Positions 7,907 through 17,210 of a stretch of 64,000 bases of DNA are shown here, one piece after another (positions within the stretch are counted from its first letter, which is position 1; every line of letters begins with the position of its first letter). The stretch comes from Hydrotalea sandarakina. GTDB lineage: Bacteria > Bacteroidota > Bacteroidia > Chitinophagales > Chitinophagaceae. Position numbers and translations under genes: made by a program. The stretch spans positions 1-64,000 of the forward strand of contig NZ_QKZV01000005.1 in NCBI RefSeq assembly GCF_003254115.1. The letters run 5' to 3'. Under the pieces are notes generated by a model. The model was not told the origin of the DNA. It worked only from the letters and a program-made list of their open reading frames with translations, and made no database searches.

Positions 7907-9286
7907 ATGCACACATACCTTATTAAAAACGGCTATATTATTAATGAAGGCAGAAAATATTATGCCGATTTATTGATAAAAGACGGAAGAATTGAAAAAA
8001 TAGCGCCAAACATTGATACGAAGTTTGCCGTAAAAGAAATTAATGCGGAAGGCTTATACGTTTTACCGGGATGCATTGACGACCAGGTACATTTTCGGGA
8101 ACCGGGATTAACCCATAAAGCGAATATACAAACGGAATCAACCGCTGCTGTGGCCGGTGGTGTTACCAGTTTTATGGAAATGCCGAATACCAATCCCCCT
8201 GCATTAACGCAGGAATTGTTAGAAGAAAAATACATGATAGGCAGTCAACATGCATTAGCCAATTACTCTTTTTTCATGGGTACCTCAAACGATAATTATG
8301 ATGAGGTAATGAAAACCAATGAAAAAAAACAATCTATTTGTGGCATTAAAATTTTTATGGGTTCATCTACCGGTAATTTATTGGTCGATAATCCATTAAC
8401 GCTTGAAAAAATATTTAGCGGTTGCGAAGTATTAATAGCCACCCATTGCGAAGAAGAAAAAATGATAAAAGAAAACTTACAGGCTTTGCAACAACAAAAA
8501 ACACTTACGGCAGCCGATCATCCTATCATTCGCAATGATGAAGTTTGTTTTGAATCATCATGGAAAGCCATACAATATGCCCAAAAATTTGGTAGTCGAT
8601 TACACATCCTACATATTTCAACAGCCAAAGAGTTGCAACTATTTACCAATTTAATTCCGCTTAAAGAAAAGAAAATAACGGCTGAAGTTTGTGTACACCA
8701 TTTGCATTTTACTGCTGATGATTATGAACAAATGGGCAATTTAATTAAATGCAACCCCGCTATTAAAGCACCTCATAATAAAGCAGCATTATGGGAAGCA
8801 TTATTAGATAATCGGTTAGATGTGATTGCCACCGACCATGCCCCACACACCTTAGCAGAAAAAGGATTTATGCGCGATGCACAAACCGGAAAGCTGGTTT
8901 GCAATAATGCTGATTATTTGCATGCACATGCCGGCTTGCCATTAGTTCAACACAGTTTATTGTTAATGCTATACTATGTTCAGCAAGGAAAAATTAGTAT
9001 TGAAAAAGTAGTGGAAAAAATGAGTCATGCAGTAGCCGACTGTTTTCAAATTAAAGAACGCGGCTATTTACGGGAAGGATACTTTGCCGATGTTGTATTG
9101 GTAAACCCACAACAAGGCATTACCGTTACAAAAGATAATTTGCTGTATAAATGCGGATGGAGTCCACTGGAAGGTACCACTTTCCCAATGCAAATAGATA
9201 AAACTTTTGTAAACGGACACTTGGTTTATGCAAATGGCAGCATTGATGCATCTGTAAAAGGTATGCGTTTGGCATTTAACCGTTAA
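7907..9286 (+). CDS. pyrC: Dihydroorotase
   Basis: A 459-residue amidohydrolase that closes carbamoyl aspartate to dihydroorotate in pyrimidine synthesis. Metal ligands are visible in GCIDDQVHFREPG (HxR motif), the probable carboxylated Lys in GIKIFMGSSTG, His in HILHISTAKE, and the last Asp in VIATDHAPHT. Length and motifs fit the class I (PyrC/allantoinase-like) type rather than the shorter E. coli form. The start ATG lies 37 bp from the divergent Wzi/RemB-like gene; another ATG a few bases upstream is out of frame. No other pyrimidine genes are in the window. Confidence 0.9.
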   Translation: MHTYLIKNGYIINEGRKYYADLLIKDGRIEKIAPNIDTKFAVKEINAEGLYVLPGCIDDQVHFREPGLTHKANIQTESTAAVAGGVTSFMEMPNTNPPALTQELLEEKYMIGSQHALANYSFFMGTSNDNYDEVMKTNEKKQSICGIKIFMGSSTGNLLVDNPLTLEKIFSGCEVLIATHCEEEKMIKENLQALQQQKTLTAADHPIIRNDEVCFESSWKAIQYAQKFGSRLHILHISTAKELQLFTNLIPLKEKKITAEVCVHHLHFTADDYEQMGNLIKCNPAIKAPHNKAALWEALLDNRLDVIATDHAPHTLAEKGFMRDAQTGKLVCNNADYLHAHAGLPLVQHSLLLMLYYVQQGKISIEKVVEKMSHAVADCFQIKERGYLREGYFADVVLVNPQQGITVTKDNLLYKCGWSPLEGTTFPMQIDKTFVNGHLVYANGSIDASVKGMRLAFNR

Positions 9287-9325
9287 CAAACCATGAAAAC
9301 CTAAAATTTTCCCTAACTTTCACCT

Positions 9326-10639
9326 ATGCAGGTAGATGATATAACTTTACGCGACCTAAGTATTATAGGTAACAATGATACTATTGCCATTTGGCAACAA
9401 TTGAATTTTACGCACACGGATGGTGGAAGGATTCTATTAAAGAAAATTTTACAACAACCATTAGGCAGTATTGGTGCCATACAGGACACACAAAACACCA
9501 TACAACAATTGGTTAAAATTAGCGGACAATGGCCAACCACCATTACCAATGGAACAATTATGGTGTTAGAAAAATTTTTTGAAACACCGGTAGATAGTTT
9601 TAACCCTAAACCCGATGCCTTTTCTGCCTGGATGTATGCTACTTTTAAAAAGCCTGATTATTCCCTCATAAAATATTCTGTTGAACATAGTATTCATTTT
9701 TTGCAGGGGTTGCAACAAATTGTTACCCTGCTATCACCTGCCACCAGCAAGCAACTACAAAAATGGATAGAGAAAATTAACTTGCACCTTAGCAAGCCCA
9801 TGGCACAAGAAATGTTGCTGTTCAACAATGAAAAGCCATTAGGAAAAGCTACTATATTAAGTTACGGTTACTTTGTGCAACACCATTTTAAAAATGCATT
9901 AGATGAGTTAATTGAAATTTATAGTCAGTTAGATGCCTACCTAAGCTTAGCTATAGCCACACAACGTTATCAATTGCACTTTCCTGAATTTAAATCCATG
10001 AATGGGCCCTTTATACAGGCTACTGATTTATTTCATATACAATTGCCTACCCCCGTACCTTACAATGTAACCATTACCCCACAAAGCAATTTTGTTTTTT
10101 TAACCGGCGCCAATATGGCCGGTAAAAGCACTTTTATTAAAGCAGTGGGTTTATGTGTATATTTAGCACATTTAGGCATGGCAGTGCCTGCCGCGTCAAT
10201 GCAACTCAGTTTCTTTAATGGATTAATCAGCAATATTAATTTAACAGATAGCCTTACACAAGGTGAAAGTTATTTTTTTAAAGAAGTACAACGCATTAAA
10301 AATACCATTGAAAAAATTACAGATGGACACAATTGGTTGGTGTTAATAGATGAATTGTTTAAAGGTACCAACCAGCAAGATGCCGTAAAGTGCAGTATTT
10401 CAGTAATAGAAGGCCTTCGAAAAATTAATAATTCACTCTTTATTTTATCCACTCATCTTTATGAAATTGGGGAAGAACTCAAAACCTATCCTAATATACA
10501 ATTCAAATATTTTGAAACCAGCATAGAAAACGAACAACTGATTTTTAGCTATCAGTTAAAAGACGGCATTAGCAACGACCGATTGGGCTATTTAATTATG
10601 CGTAAAGAAGGAGTTGTTGATTTATTGAATAAGTTGTAA
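9326..10639 (+). CDS. MutS-related DNA-binding ATPase (MutS domain V protein)
   Basis: A 437-residue protein with the MutS core (helical lever region, about 1-240) and C-terminal ATPase domain: Walker A TGANMAGKST at about 264-273, Walker B LVLIDELFKGTNQQD, and the conserved STHL. It lacks the N-terminal mismatch-binding domain of MutS (about 850 residues) and the Smr nuclease of MutS2. Such short MutS-like ATPases are common in Bacteroidota and their function is not established; a role in branched or recombining DNA is a guess from homology. It stands 39 bp after pyrC on the same strand. Confidence 0.8.
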   Translation: MQVDDITLRDLSIIGNNDTIAIWQQLNFTHTDGGRILLKKILQQPLGSIGAIQDTQNTIQQLVKISGQWPTTITNGTIMVLEKFFETPVDSFNPKPDAFSAWMYATFKKPDYSLIKYSVEHSIHFLQGLQQIVTLLSPATSKQLQKWIEKINLHLSKPMAQEMLLFNNEKPLGKATILSYGYFVQHHFKNALDELIEIYSQLDAYLSLAIATQRYQLHFPEFKSMNGPFIQATDLFHIQLPTPVPYNVTITPQSNFVFLTGANMAGKSTFIKAVGLCVYLAHLGMAVPAASMQLSFFNGLISNINLTDSLTQGESYFFKEVQRIKNTIEKITDGHNWLVLIDELFKGTNQQDAVKCSISVIEGLRKINNSLFILSTHLYEIGEELKTYPNIQFKYFETSIENEQLIFSYQLKDGISNDRLGYLIMRKEGVVDLLNKL

Positions 10640-10751
10640 CAGGTATTGATTTTTGTTTTAAATTAGTTTCCGAAAAATTAACATATATTGAAAATATAGT
10701 GTGAAGCAATTAATCATGGTTGCGTAAACCACTACCAATACCCTGTTGTAT

Positions 10752-12302
10752 ATGCTGGTAAAAACCTATGGAAGCGCCGTTTATGGTGTTGATGCCATCA
10801 CCATCACCATTGAAGTAAACATTAGCAGTAGCGGCGAAATAAAATACTTTATTGTGGGGCTACCCGACAATGCCGTAAAAGAAAGCTTACAACGTATTGA
10901 AAGTGCTATTAAAACCAACGCATACAGAATGCCCCGTATGCGCTTGGTGGTAAATATGGCCCCCGCCGATATTAAAAAAACAGGTGCAGCATTTGATTTA
11001 CCTATTGCCATTGGCGTTTTAGGTGCTACGGAACAAATAATTAATCCCGACGCACTTAAAGATTATATCATAATGGGGGAATTAAGTTTGGATGGTACCA
11101 TTCAACCCATTAAAGGCGCCTTACCCATTGCCATACAAGCCCGCAAAGAAGGATTTAAAGGGTTAATTGTTCCATTAGCCAATGCTCGTGAAGCGGCTAT
11201 GGTGAATCATTTACAGGTATATGGTGTACAGCATATTAATGAAGTAGTAAATTTTTTTAATGAAAACAGCAATGCAAAACCGTTAGTTGTAAATACCAGA
11301 GATGATTTTTTTACGGAACAAAATAATTTTGAATTTGACTTTAGTGATGTAAAAGGCCAGGAAAATATAAAACGGGCATTAGAAATTGCTGCAGCAGGTG
11401 GCCACAATGCCATATTAATTGGCCCGCCAGGTGCAGGAAAAACCATGTTGGCTAAACGCTTGCCTACGATACTGCCCCCTTTAACCTTACAAGAAGCTTT
11501 AGAAACAACGAAAATACATAGCGTTGCAGGTAAATTACCGGAACATGCATCTTTAATTTCGCAAAGGCCATTCCGTTCACCACACCATACCGTTAGTGAT
11601 GCTGCCTTGGTGGGTGGTGGTGGAAATCCGCAACCCGGCGAAATTTCATTGGCACACAATGGCGTATTGTTTTTAGATGAGCTGCCCGAATTTAAACGTA
11701 CGGTTTTAGAAGTAATGCGTCAGCCAATGGAAGAAAGAAAAGTAACGATTTCAAGAGCAAAAATGGCGGTTGACTTTCCTGCAAATTTTATGCTGATAGC
11801 CTCTATGAATCCTTGTCCCTGTGGATTCTATAACCATCCCGAAAAAGAATGCACTTGCGCACCCGGAGCAGTACAAAAATATTTAAACAAAGTATCCGGA
11901 CCTTTATTAGATAGAATTGATTTGCATGTAGAAGTTACACCGGTTGCTTTTAATGAATTAAGCAAACAAAACCACACTTCTGAAAACTCTGCTACTATTC
12001 GGCAACGTGTAATAAAAGCAAGAAATATACAAGCTGAACGTTATAAAAGTTTGCCGGGCATTTATGCCAATGCACAAATGAATACCAAAGCATTAAGAAC
12101 ATTTTGCATGTTGAATAGTGCAAGTGAAGCATTAATAAAAAAAGCAATGGAAAAATTAAATTTATCGGCAAGAGCGTATGATAGAATTATTAAAGTTGCT
12201 CGCACCATTGCCGATTTGGAAAACAGTGTAAATATAGAAGCACCGCATATTGCAGAAGCTATACAATACCGCAGTTTAGACCGCGAAGGTTGGGCAGGAT
12301 AA
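10752..12302 (+). CDS. YifB/ComM-family Mg-chelatase-like AAA+ ATPase
   Basis: About 516 residues. The N-terminal part (MLVKTYGSAVYGVDAITI) has the Lon-protease-like S5 fold of the family; the AAA+ domain has Walker A GPPGAGKT at about 221-228, Walker B FLDELPEF, and the Cys-rich insertion NPCPCGFYNHPEKECTC; the C-terminal Mg-chelatase lid ends the protein. The ATG at 10752 is preferred over a TTG at 10746 because the family starts MLVKT or MLAKV. ComM homologues are hexameric helicases promoting branch migration during natural transformation; most YifB genes carry no proven function. Confidence 0.9.
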   Translation: MLVKTYGSAVYGVDAITITIEVNISSSGEIKYFIVGLPDNAVKESLQRIESAIKTNAYRMPRMRLVVNMAPADIKKTGAAFDLPIAIGVLGATEQIINPDALKDYIIMGELSLDGTIQPIKGALPIAIQARKEGFKGLIVPLANAREAAMVNHLQVYGVQHINEVVNFFNENSNAKPLVVNTRDDFFTEQNNFEFDFSDVKGQENIKRALEIAAAGGHNAILIGPPGAGKTMLAKRLPTILPPLTLQEALETTKIHSVAGKLPEHASLISQRPFRSPHHTVSDAALVGGGGNPQPGEISLAHNGVLFLDELPEFKRTVLEVMRQPMEERKVTISRAKMAVDFPANFMLIASMNPCPCGFYNHPEKECTCAPGAVQKYLNKVSGPLLDRIDLHVEVTPVAFNELSKQNHTSENSATIRQRVIKARNIQAERYKSLPGIYANAQMNTKALRTFCMLNSASEALIKKAMEKLNLSARAYDRIIKVARTIADLENSVNIEAPHIAEAIQYRSLDREGWAG

Positions 12303-12332
12303 CTTGATATTAAATTTTTGAAATGCTGCTTT

Positions 12333-12368
12333 AAATCATATTTTTTAAATGATTTTAAAATAACTTTG
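12333..12368 (+). promoter_or_regulatory. Predicted promoter with inverted repeat before the copper-type module
   Basis: A perfect Bacteroidota -7 element (TAACTTTG, 12361-12368) stands 20 bp before the TTG start at 12388. Just upstream lies a 7-bp inverted repeat, AAATCAT at 12333-12339 and ATGATTT at 12349-12355, with a 9-bp spacer, covering where a -33 element would be. No clear TTTG -33 element is seen. The repeat could be an operator, but the DNA is very AT-rich. Confidence 0.4.
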
Positions 12369-12387
12369 CCAAAAATTAAGTATTTCG

Positions 12388-12756
12388 TTGAAGCAAATTG
12401 GTGCTATATTGCTTTTAATACCCTTCCTGCTGCAAACTTTTAATCGTTTGCTCATTGTTGCCGACTATTATGTAAACACCAACAGTTTTGCTATACACTG
12501 CGAAAACAAAGACAAGCCCATGCTGCATTGTAATGGTAAATGCCAAATGATGAAGCAACTATCTAAAGCAGAAAAAAACGAACAAAAAAATCCTGAACAA
12601 AAACTCAATAATAAAGAAGAAGTTTCAATTTTCAATCAACATCATTTAACTCTCTCTATTCCAAATACTACTGCAACAAAACAAAATTTTTGTTCCATAA
12701 CACAAATCGGGCATCCTGTTAAAATGGCCCTTGCAATTTTTCATCCGCCCGGATAA
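12388..12756 (+). CDS. Small exported Cys-motif protein (CENxDKPxxHCNGKC)
   Basis: A 122-residue protein beginning with a hydrophobic helix (GAILLLIPFLLQTFNRLLIVADYYVN) and then a strikingly conserved-looking motif with Cys38, Cys48 and Cys52 (CENKDKPMLHCNGKC), a Lys/Glu-rich linker, and a tail ending IFHPPG. I recognise the CENxxKPxxxCxGKC plus terminal HPP pattern as a recurrent uncharacterised Bacteroidota family, often near TonB receptors and metal genes. Start is TTG, supported by the promoter 20 bp upstream; no in-frame ATG precedes the hydrophobic helix. Three Cys and a His suggest soft-metal (copper) binding, an inference strengthened by the MbnP/MbnH neighbours. Confidence 0.6.
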   Translation: MKQIGAILLLIPFLLQTFNRLLIVADYYVNTNSFAIHCENKDKPMLHCNGKCQMMKQLSKAEKNEQKNPEQKLNNKEEVSIFNQHHLTLSIPNTTATKQNFCSITQIGHPVKMALAIFHPPG

Positions 12757-12959
12757 ACCTACACACATACTACTTTTTGTATTCAATTGAAAAATTGAGT
12801 TAGGCATCTTTTTACTTATCAAAAAGGTTCAAACAAAGATGAATGCTTTGTAATGGCAATGCTTTGCTTAAAAGCCAAGTATTCCAAAGTATAGGTCATG
12901 CTATGTAAAAGAATAGCAAAAGCCATTTATTTTAATCAAACAACTTATCGTATTATATT

Positions 12960-13754
12960 ATGAAAAAAATATTATTTCTATTTTCAGCTTTAACACTCAT
13001 CATTACATCCTGTAAAAAAGAAGTTGCACCGGAATACAATACATCAGCTACAGGACAACTATCCATAGAATTTGATAATGTAGTAGGCAATCAAGATTTA
13101 CAACTCAATACCGGCACTTACACTAATGCCAGCAATGAAAGTTTTAAAGTAACCTTGTTGAAATACTTTGTCAGCAATTTTGTATTAACTAAATCAGATG
13201 GTACAACGGTTACCATACCGCAGGACAGTTGTTATTTTTTAATTGATGAAAGTATTCCCAACTCTACCATTCCCAAATTAAAAGTACCTGAAGGCGAATA
13301 CACCAAATTAAGTTTTGTGGTTGGTGTGGATAGTTTAAGAAACACTATGGATATTAGTAAAAGAACAGGAGTATTAGACCCGGCGGGAACAGCAGCAGGT
13401 ATGTATTGGAGTTGGAATAGCGGCTATATATTCTTTAAAATGGAAGGCACTTCCCCTGCTTCTACACAAAACGGAAACATCTTTCAATATCATATAGGTT
13501 TATTCGGTGGATACACCACACCCACCATTAATAACTTAAAAACCATTACACTCGATTTAACTGCACGTGGCACGGCTAAAATAAAAAATAATAAGCCCGC
13601 TAATATTCATTTATTGGTTGATGTTTTAAAAGTGTTTAATGGAACCACCAACATCAGTATTGCAAAAAATGCGGTAGTAATGGTAAGCCCATTCAGTGCC
13701 AACATTGCAAATAACTATGCAAATATGTTTTCACACAATCATACTGAAAACTAA
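12960..13754 (+). CDS. MbnP-like copper-binding lipoprotein
   Basis: A 264-residue lipoprotein: signal peptide and lipobox with Cys18 (IITSCKK). The mature part matches the MbnP domain (LSIEFDNVVGNQDLQLN near the start, LLKYFVSNFVL, GMYWSWNSGYIFFKMEG at about 147-163). In methanotrophs MbnP binds Cu(I) and one of its tryptophans is oxidised to kynurenine by the partner MbnH; Trp150 and Trp152 here sit in the conserved segment, but which would be modified cannot be told. The gene is followed 5 bp later by the dihaem peroxidase, exactly the MbnP-MbnH pairing. Function as a periplasmic copper protein is inferred from this pairing. Confidence 0.75.
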   Translation: MKKILFLFSALTLIITSCKKEVAPEYNTSATGQLSIEFDNVVGNQDLQLNTGTYTNASNESFKVTLLKYFVSNFVLTKSDGTTVTIPQDSCYFLIDESIPNSTIPKLKVPEGEYTKLSFVVGVDSLRNTMDISKRTGVLDPAGTAAGMYWSWNSGYIFFKMEGTSPASTQNGNIFQYHIGLFGGYTTPTINNLKTITLDLTARGTAKIKNNKPANIHLLVDVLKVFNGTTNISIAKNAVVMVSPFSANIANNYANMFSHNHTEN

Positions 13755-13759
13755 ACTGT

Positions 13760-14782
13760 ATGAAATTTAAAATTATTGGGTTAGTATTCTTTCTTGCAGG
13801 TATTATTGCCTGCAAGAAAGAAATAACACAGGCATTTACAGGATTTTCATCACCGGATTATTTTCCAACACCGGTTTATAATTTCAATAATAATCCTATA
13901 ACGGAGGATGGATTTGTGTTAGGAAGAAAATTATTTTATGATGCGTCGCTTTCAGCCAACAATACCATAAGCTGCGGCTTTTGTCATATACAAACTTCTG
14001 CTTTCACACAACATGGGCATAGCGTTAGCCATGGCATTTTCGACAGTTTGGGAACACGCAATACACCACCAATTATGAATTTAGCCTGGAGTCCGTCATT
14101 CATGTGGGACGGCGGTATTGCTGATTTGGATTTGCAACCCATTGCCCCTATTACCAACCATGTTGAAATGGGTAATACCATGGATAATGTTTTAAAAACA
14201 TTACGTAATTCCCCTGTATATCCGCAATTATTTCAAAAAGCTTTTGGTACACCTGAAATTACCACAACGCGTTTACTGAAAGCATTATCCCAATTCATGC
14301 TAATGTGTATAAGTAATCAATCAAAATATGATAGCGTAATGCGGCATCAGGCAACATTTACAGAAACGGAAAATGCAGGCTATGCTATTTTTAAAAAGAA
14401 TTGTTCCGGCTGCCACAAAGAACCTTTGTTTACCGATTATTCATTCCGTAACAATGGCTTATCACCCAATAATATAAATGATGTTGGCCGATATGACATT
14501 ACCTTACAAGATAATGATCGTTATAAATTCAAAGTACCATCACTTCGCAATCTTTATTATACTGCACCATATATGCACGATGGGCGATTTTTAACGTTAG
14601 ATGGTGTAATTGACTTTTATACCGGCCAGGTTACCGATGCAGCAAACTTAGACCCACTACTTAAACAGAATGGCCATTTGGGTTTCTCTTTATCTAACAC
14701 GGAAAGGCAACAATTACTGGCTTTTTTACAAACACTTAACGACAAAAATTTTGTTGAAAATAAAATGCTAAGTGAACAATAA
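13760..14782 (+). CDS. MbnH/MauG-like dihaem cytochrome c peroxidase lipoprotein
   Basis: A 340-residue lipoprotein (lipobox IIACKK, Cys18) of the bacterial dihaem peroxidase family. Two haem-c sites are visible: Cys72-x-x-Cys75-His76 (CGFCH) and Cys215-x-x-Cys218-His219 (CSGCH). The segments LGRKLFYDASLS, PPIMNLAWSPSFMWDGG and VPSLRNLYYTAPYMHDGRF are typical of the MauG/CcpA group. Its position directly behind the MbnP-like gene points to MbnH, which uses a bis-Fe(IV) intermediate to oxidise a Trp of MbnP, rather than a general H2O2-detoxifying peroxidase. Probably faces the periplasm or outer-membrane surface as a lipoprotein. Confidence 0.8.
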   Translation: MKFKIIGLVFFLAGIIACKKEITQAFTGFSSPDYFPTPVYNFNNNPITEDGFVLGRKLFYDASLSANNTISCGFCHIQTSAFTQHGHSVSHGIFDSLGTRNTPPIMNLAWSPSFMWDGGIADLDLQPIAPITNHVEMGNTMDNVLKTLRNSPVYPQLFQKAFGTPEITTTRLLKALSQFMLMCISNQSKYDSVMRHQATFTETENAGYAIFKKNCSGCHKEPLFTDYSFRNNGLSPNNINDVGRYDITLQDNDRYKFKVPSLRNLYYTAPYMHDGRFLTLDGVIDFYTGQVTDAANLDPLLKQNGHLGFSLSNTERQQLLAFLQTLNDKNFVENKMLSEQ

Positions 14783-14793
14783 ACTTTTTAAGA

Positions 14794-15714
14794 ATGAAAA
14801 AAATTACCCTTAGCTGTTTATTGATGATACTCAGCTTTTCTTTCAGTTATGGCTGCGATATATGTGGTTGTGGCTTAGGCAATAACTATTTAGGTATTCT
14901 GCCGGAATTCCAAAAACATATTATAGGCTTTCGCTTTAGATACAATAGCTTACGTACCCACCTTGGCGTAGGTGGAACTACCAGTTACTTAACCAACACA
15001 GAAAGTTATGCAACAGGAGAATTATGGGGAGGATGGAACTTGCATCAAAATTTACGTTTAATGTTTAACCTACCCTATAGTTTTAATACCAGAGAAAATA
15101 CTACTACGCACATTCAAAAAAATGGATTGGGCGATATGAGTGTACAGTTATATTATGCACTAATACAGCAACGAAAAACCTTACACCATCATTTATTCGT
15201 ACAAAGCTTGTGGGTTGGTACAGGTATAAAATTACCTACAGGTCAATACAATCCGGCAGATAAAAATAGCAGTACTCAAAGTACTAACTTATTTCAATTA
15301 GGAACCGGCAGTACTGATTTTACGATGAATATAATGTATGATGCCCGTTTACAAGATGCCGGCATAAACATCAGCGCCACCTATAAAATAAATACTACCA
15401 ATACATATGGATATAGGTATGGCAATAAGTTTTCTACAACAGCGCAACTATATTATAAATTTAGAATAGCCAATTCATTAACATTGGCACCCAATACCGG
15501 CATTCAATACGAAAACAGCAGCTTAGATACTGATCAAAATTTTTCGGTGGATGTATCGGGTGGTAAATTACTATTGGGAACAGTAGGTGCTGAAGCCAAC
15601 ATAAAAAAAATTGCATTGGGTGCTAACTGGCAAACACCCTTAACACAAAATTTGGCCAATGGTTTTGTAAAAGCAAATAACAGAATAATGGTACACGTAG
15701 CTTTTATGTTTTAA
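14794..15714 (+). CDS. Outer-membrane beta-barrel protein of the MbnP/MbnH module
   Basis: A 306-residue exported protein with a signal peptide whose mature start carries a three-Cys cluster, CDICGCG (about residues 21-27). The remainder is a predicted barrel with alternating strands and a terminal Phe (VHVAFMF). It lies 11 bp after the MbnH-like gene and is clearly co-transcribed. Proteins of this type are annotated as 'transporter' or hypothetical next to MbnP/MbnH in Bacteroidota. The Cys cluster just after the signal cleavage site could hold copper or iron. The transported substrate is not known; copper or a copper complex is an inference from context only. Confidence 0.6.
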   Translation: MKKITLSCLLMILSFSFSYGCDICGCGLGNNYLGILPEFQKHIIGFRFRYNSLRTHLGVGGTTSYLTNTESYATGELWGGWNLHQNLRLMFNLPYSFNTRENTTTHIQKNGLGDMSVQLYYALIQQRKTLHHHLFVQSLWVGTGIKLPTGQYNPADKNSSTQSTNLFQLGTGSTDFTMNIMYDARLQDAGINISATYKINTTNTYGYRYGNKFSTTAQLYYKFRIANSLTLAPNTGIQYENSSLDTDQNFSVDVSGGKLLLGTVGAEANIKKIALGANWQTPLTQNLANGFVKANNRIMVHVAFMF

Positions 15715-15808
15715 AAAACATGACTTATAAAAGTAATTTACAAGGAAGATAAAGGCATACACTTTTTAATATACAGAATTTACTAACTTAGGCAATAAAA
15801 CCAAATTT

Positions 15809-17098
15809 ATGCTTAAGAAAAACTTGCTGTTGCTAGTGGCATTGCTTTTTACAGGCCTTGCATTTAGTCAAAGAACTACTGCCATACAATGCGGAAAGTT
15901 ATTAGATGTTAAAACCGGTACCGTTAGTGATAATCAGGTAATTGTAGTTCGAGATAATATTATTCAAAAAATTGTACCTAAAGCAGACTTTAAGGATAAA
16001 GTAGACAGCATTATTAATCTTTCCAACTATTTTGTTTTACCCGGACTAATTGATTGCCATACCCATGTATTATTACAAGGCGATATTACCAGCGATGATT
16101 ATGCTGCGCAATTATTAAAAGAATCTATACCCTACCGCACGCTACGTGCAGCCCGCAGTGCTGCCATTGCTTTGAATAATGGATTTACTACTATTCGCGA
16201 TTTAGAAACGGAAGGAGCAATGTATGCGGATGTAGATGTGAAAAAAGCCATTAACAATGGGGTAATTCCCGGCCCCAGAATGTTTGTAGCTACACGTGCT
16301 ATTAATACGGTAGGCCACTATCCCATTAGCCCTAAAGAATATAACTGGGAATTAGACTTACCTAAAGGCATTCAAGAAGTGAATGGTGCAGATGATGCCC
16401 GAAAAGCAGTACGTGAACAATTGGCACATGGTGCAGATTGGATTAAAATTTATGCAGACAGAGGTTACTACCAATTACCTGATGGCAGCTTTAGAAGTTT
16501 ACCCAATTTTACCAAAGAAGAAATAGAAGCCATTGGTGATGAAACTTTAAAGAGCAGAAAAAATTTTGCTGCACATGCTATGACCAGAGATGGCATTTTA
16601 GCTGCAATTGCTGCCGGTTGCAGAAGTATAGAACATGGAAGTGGCATGGATGAAGAATGTGCTAAAACAATGGCCGAAAAAGGTGTGTACTGGTGTCCCA
16701 CCATATTTGTGAATGATTATGTGGCAGATGGAAGAGCCAAGGAAGGAAGTATGATTAATCAACAATTCAGGGCTGCTGCGCCTAAAATATTTCAAACAGC
16801 GCTTAAAGCAGGTGTAAAAATTGCCTATGGAACTGATATTGGTGGCTACGATTGGAACTTACCTGAAGCCAAAGACTTTGAATTTATGGTAAAATATGGG
16901 CTAACCCCATTACAAGCTATACAAACAGCTACTACCACTGCTGCTGAACTTTTACAACAAGACGGTAAGATTGGCGTAATTGCACCGGGTGCCTATGCTG
17001 ATATTATTGCCGTAAAGGGAAGTCCACTCAGCAATATTCAATTACTTGAACAAGTACAATGGGTAATGAAAGATGGTAAAATATGGAAATCGCAGTAA
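15809..17098 (+). CDS. Exported metal-dependent amidohydrolase (imidazolonepropionase-like)
   Basis: A 429-residue protein with a signal peptide (cleavage about residue 20, LAFSQ), so periplasmic. The amidohydrolase ligands are visible: HxH in GLIDCHTHVLLQ, the bridging Lys in ADWIKIYADRGYY, His in FAAHAMTRDG and SIEHGSGMD, and Asp in AYGTDIGGYD. This matches the Xaa-Pro dipeptidase/imidazolonepropionase-like subgroup of COG1228 found secreted in many Bacteroidota, acting on peptides or cyclic amides. Transcribed alone, 94 bp after the preceding barrel gene and 112 bp before the ABC exporter. Exact substrate unknown. Confidence 0.8.
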   Translation: MLKKNLLLLVALLFTGLAFSQRTTAIQCGKLLDVKTGTVSDNQVIVVRDNIIQKIVPKADFKDKVDSIINLSNYFVLPGLIDCHTHVLLQGDITSDDYAAQLLKESIPYRTLRAARSAAIALNNGFTTIRDLETEGAMYADVDVKKAINNGVIPGPRMFVATRAINTVGHYPISPKEYNWELDLPKGIQEVNGADDARKAVREQLAHGADWIKIYADRGYYQLPDGSFRSLPNFTKEEIEAIGDETLKSRKNFAAHAMTRDGILAAIAAGCRSIEHGSGMDEECAKTMAEKGVYWCPTIFVNDYVADGRAKEGSMINQQFRAAAPKIFQTALKAGVKIAYGTDIGGYDWNLPEAKDFEFMVKYGLTPLQAIQTATTTAAELLQQDGKIGVIAPGAYADIIAVKGSPLSNIQLLEQVQWVMKDGKIWKSQ

Positions 17099-17210
17099 GC
17101 ATTTGCTGACGTTTCGGCATGGCAACTAAATTGCACGGTTATTGTTATTTGAATAGTTATTTACATTCATTAACACACTAACTGTTTTTTATTGCCACAA
17201 CATCATATTC

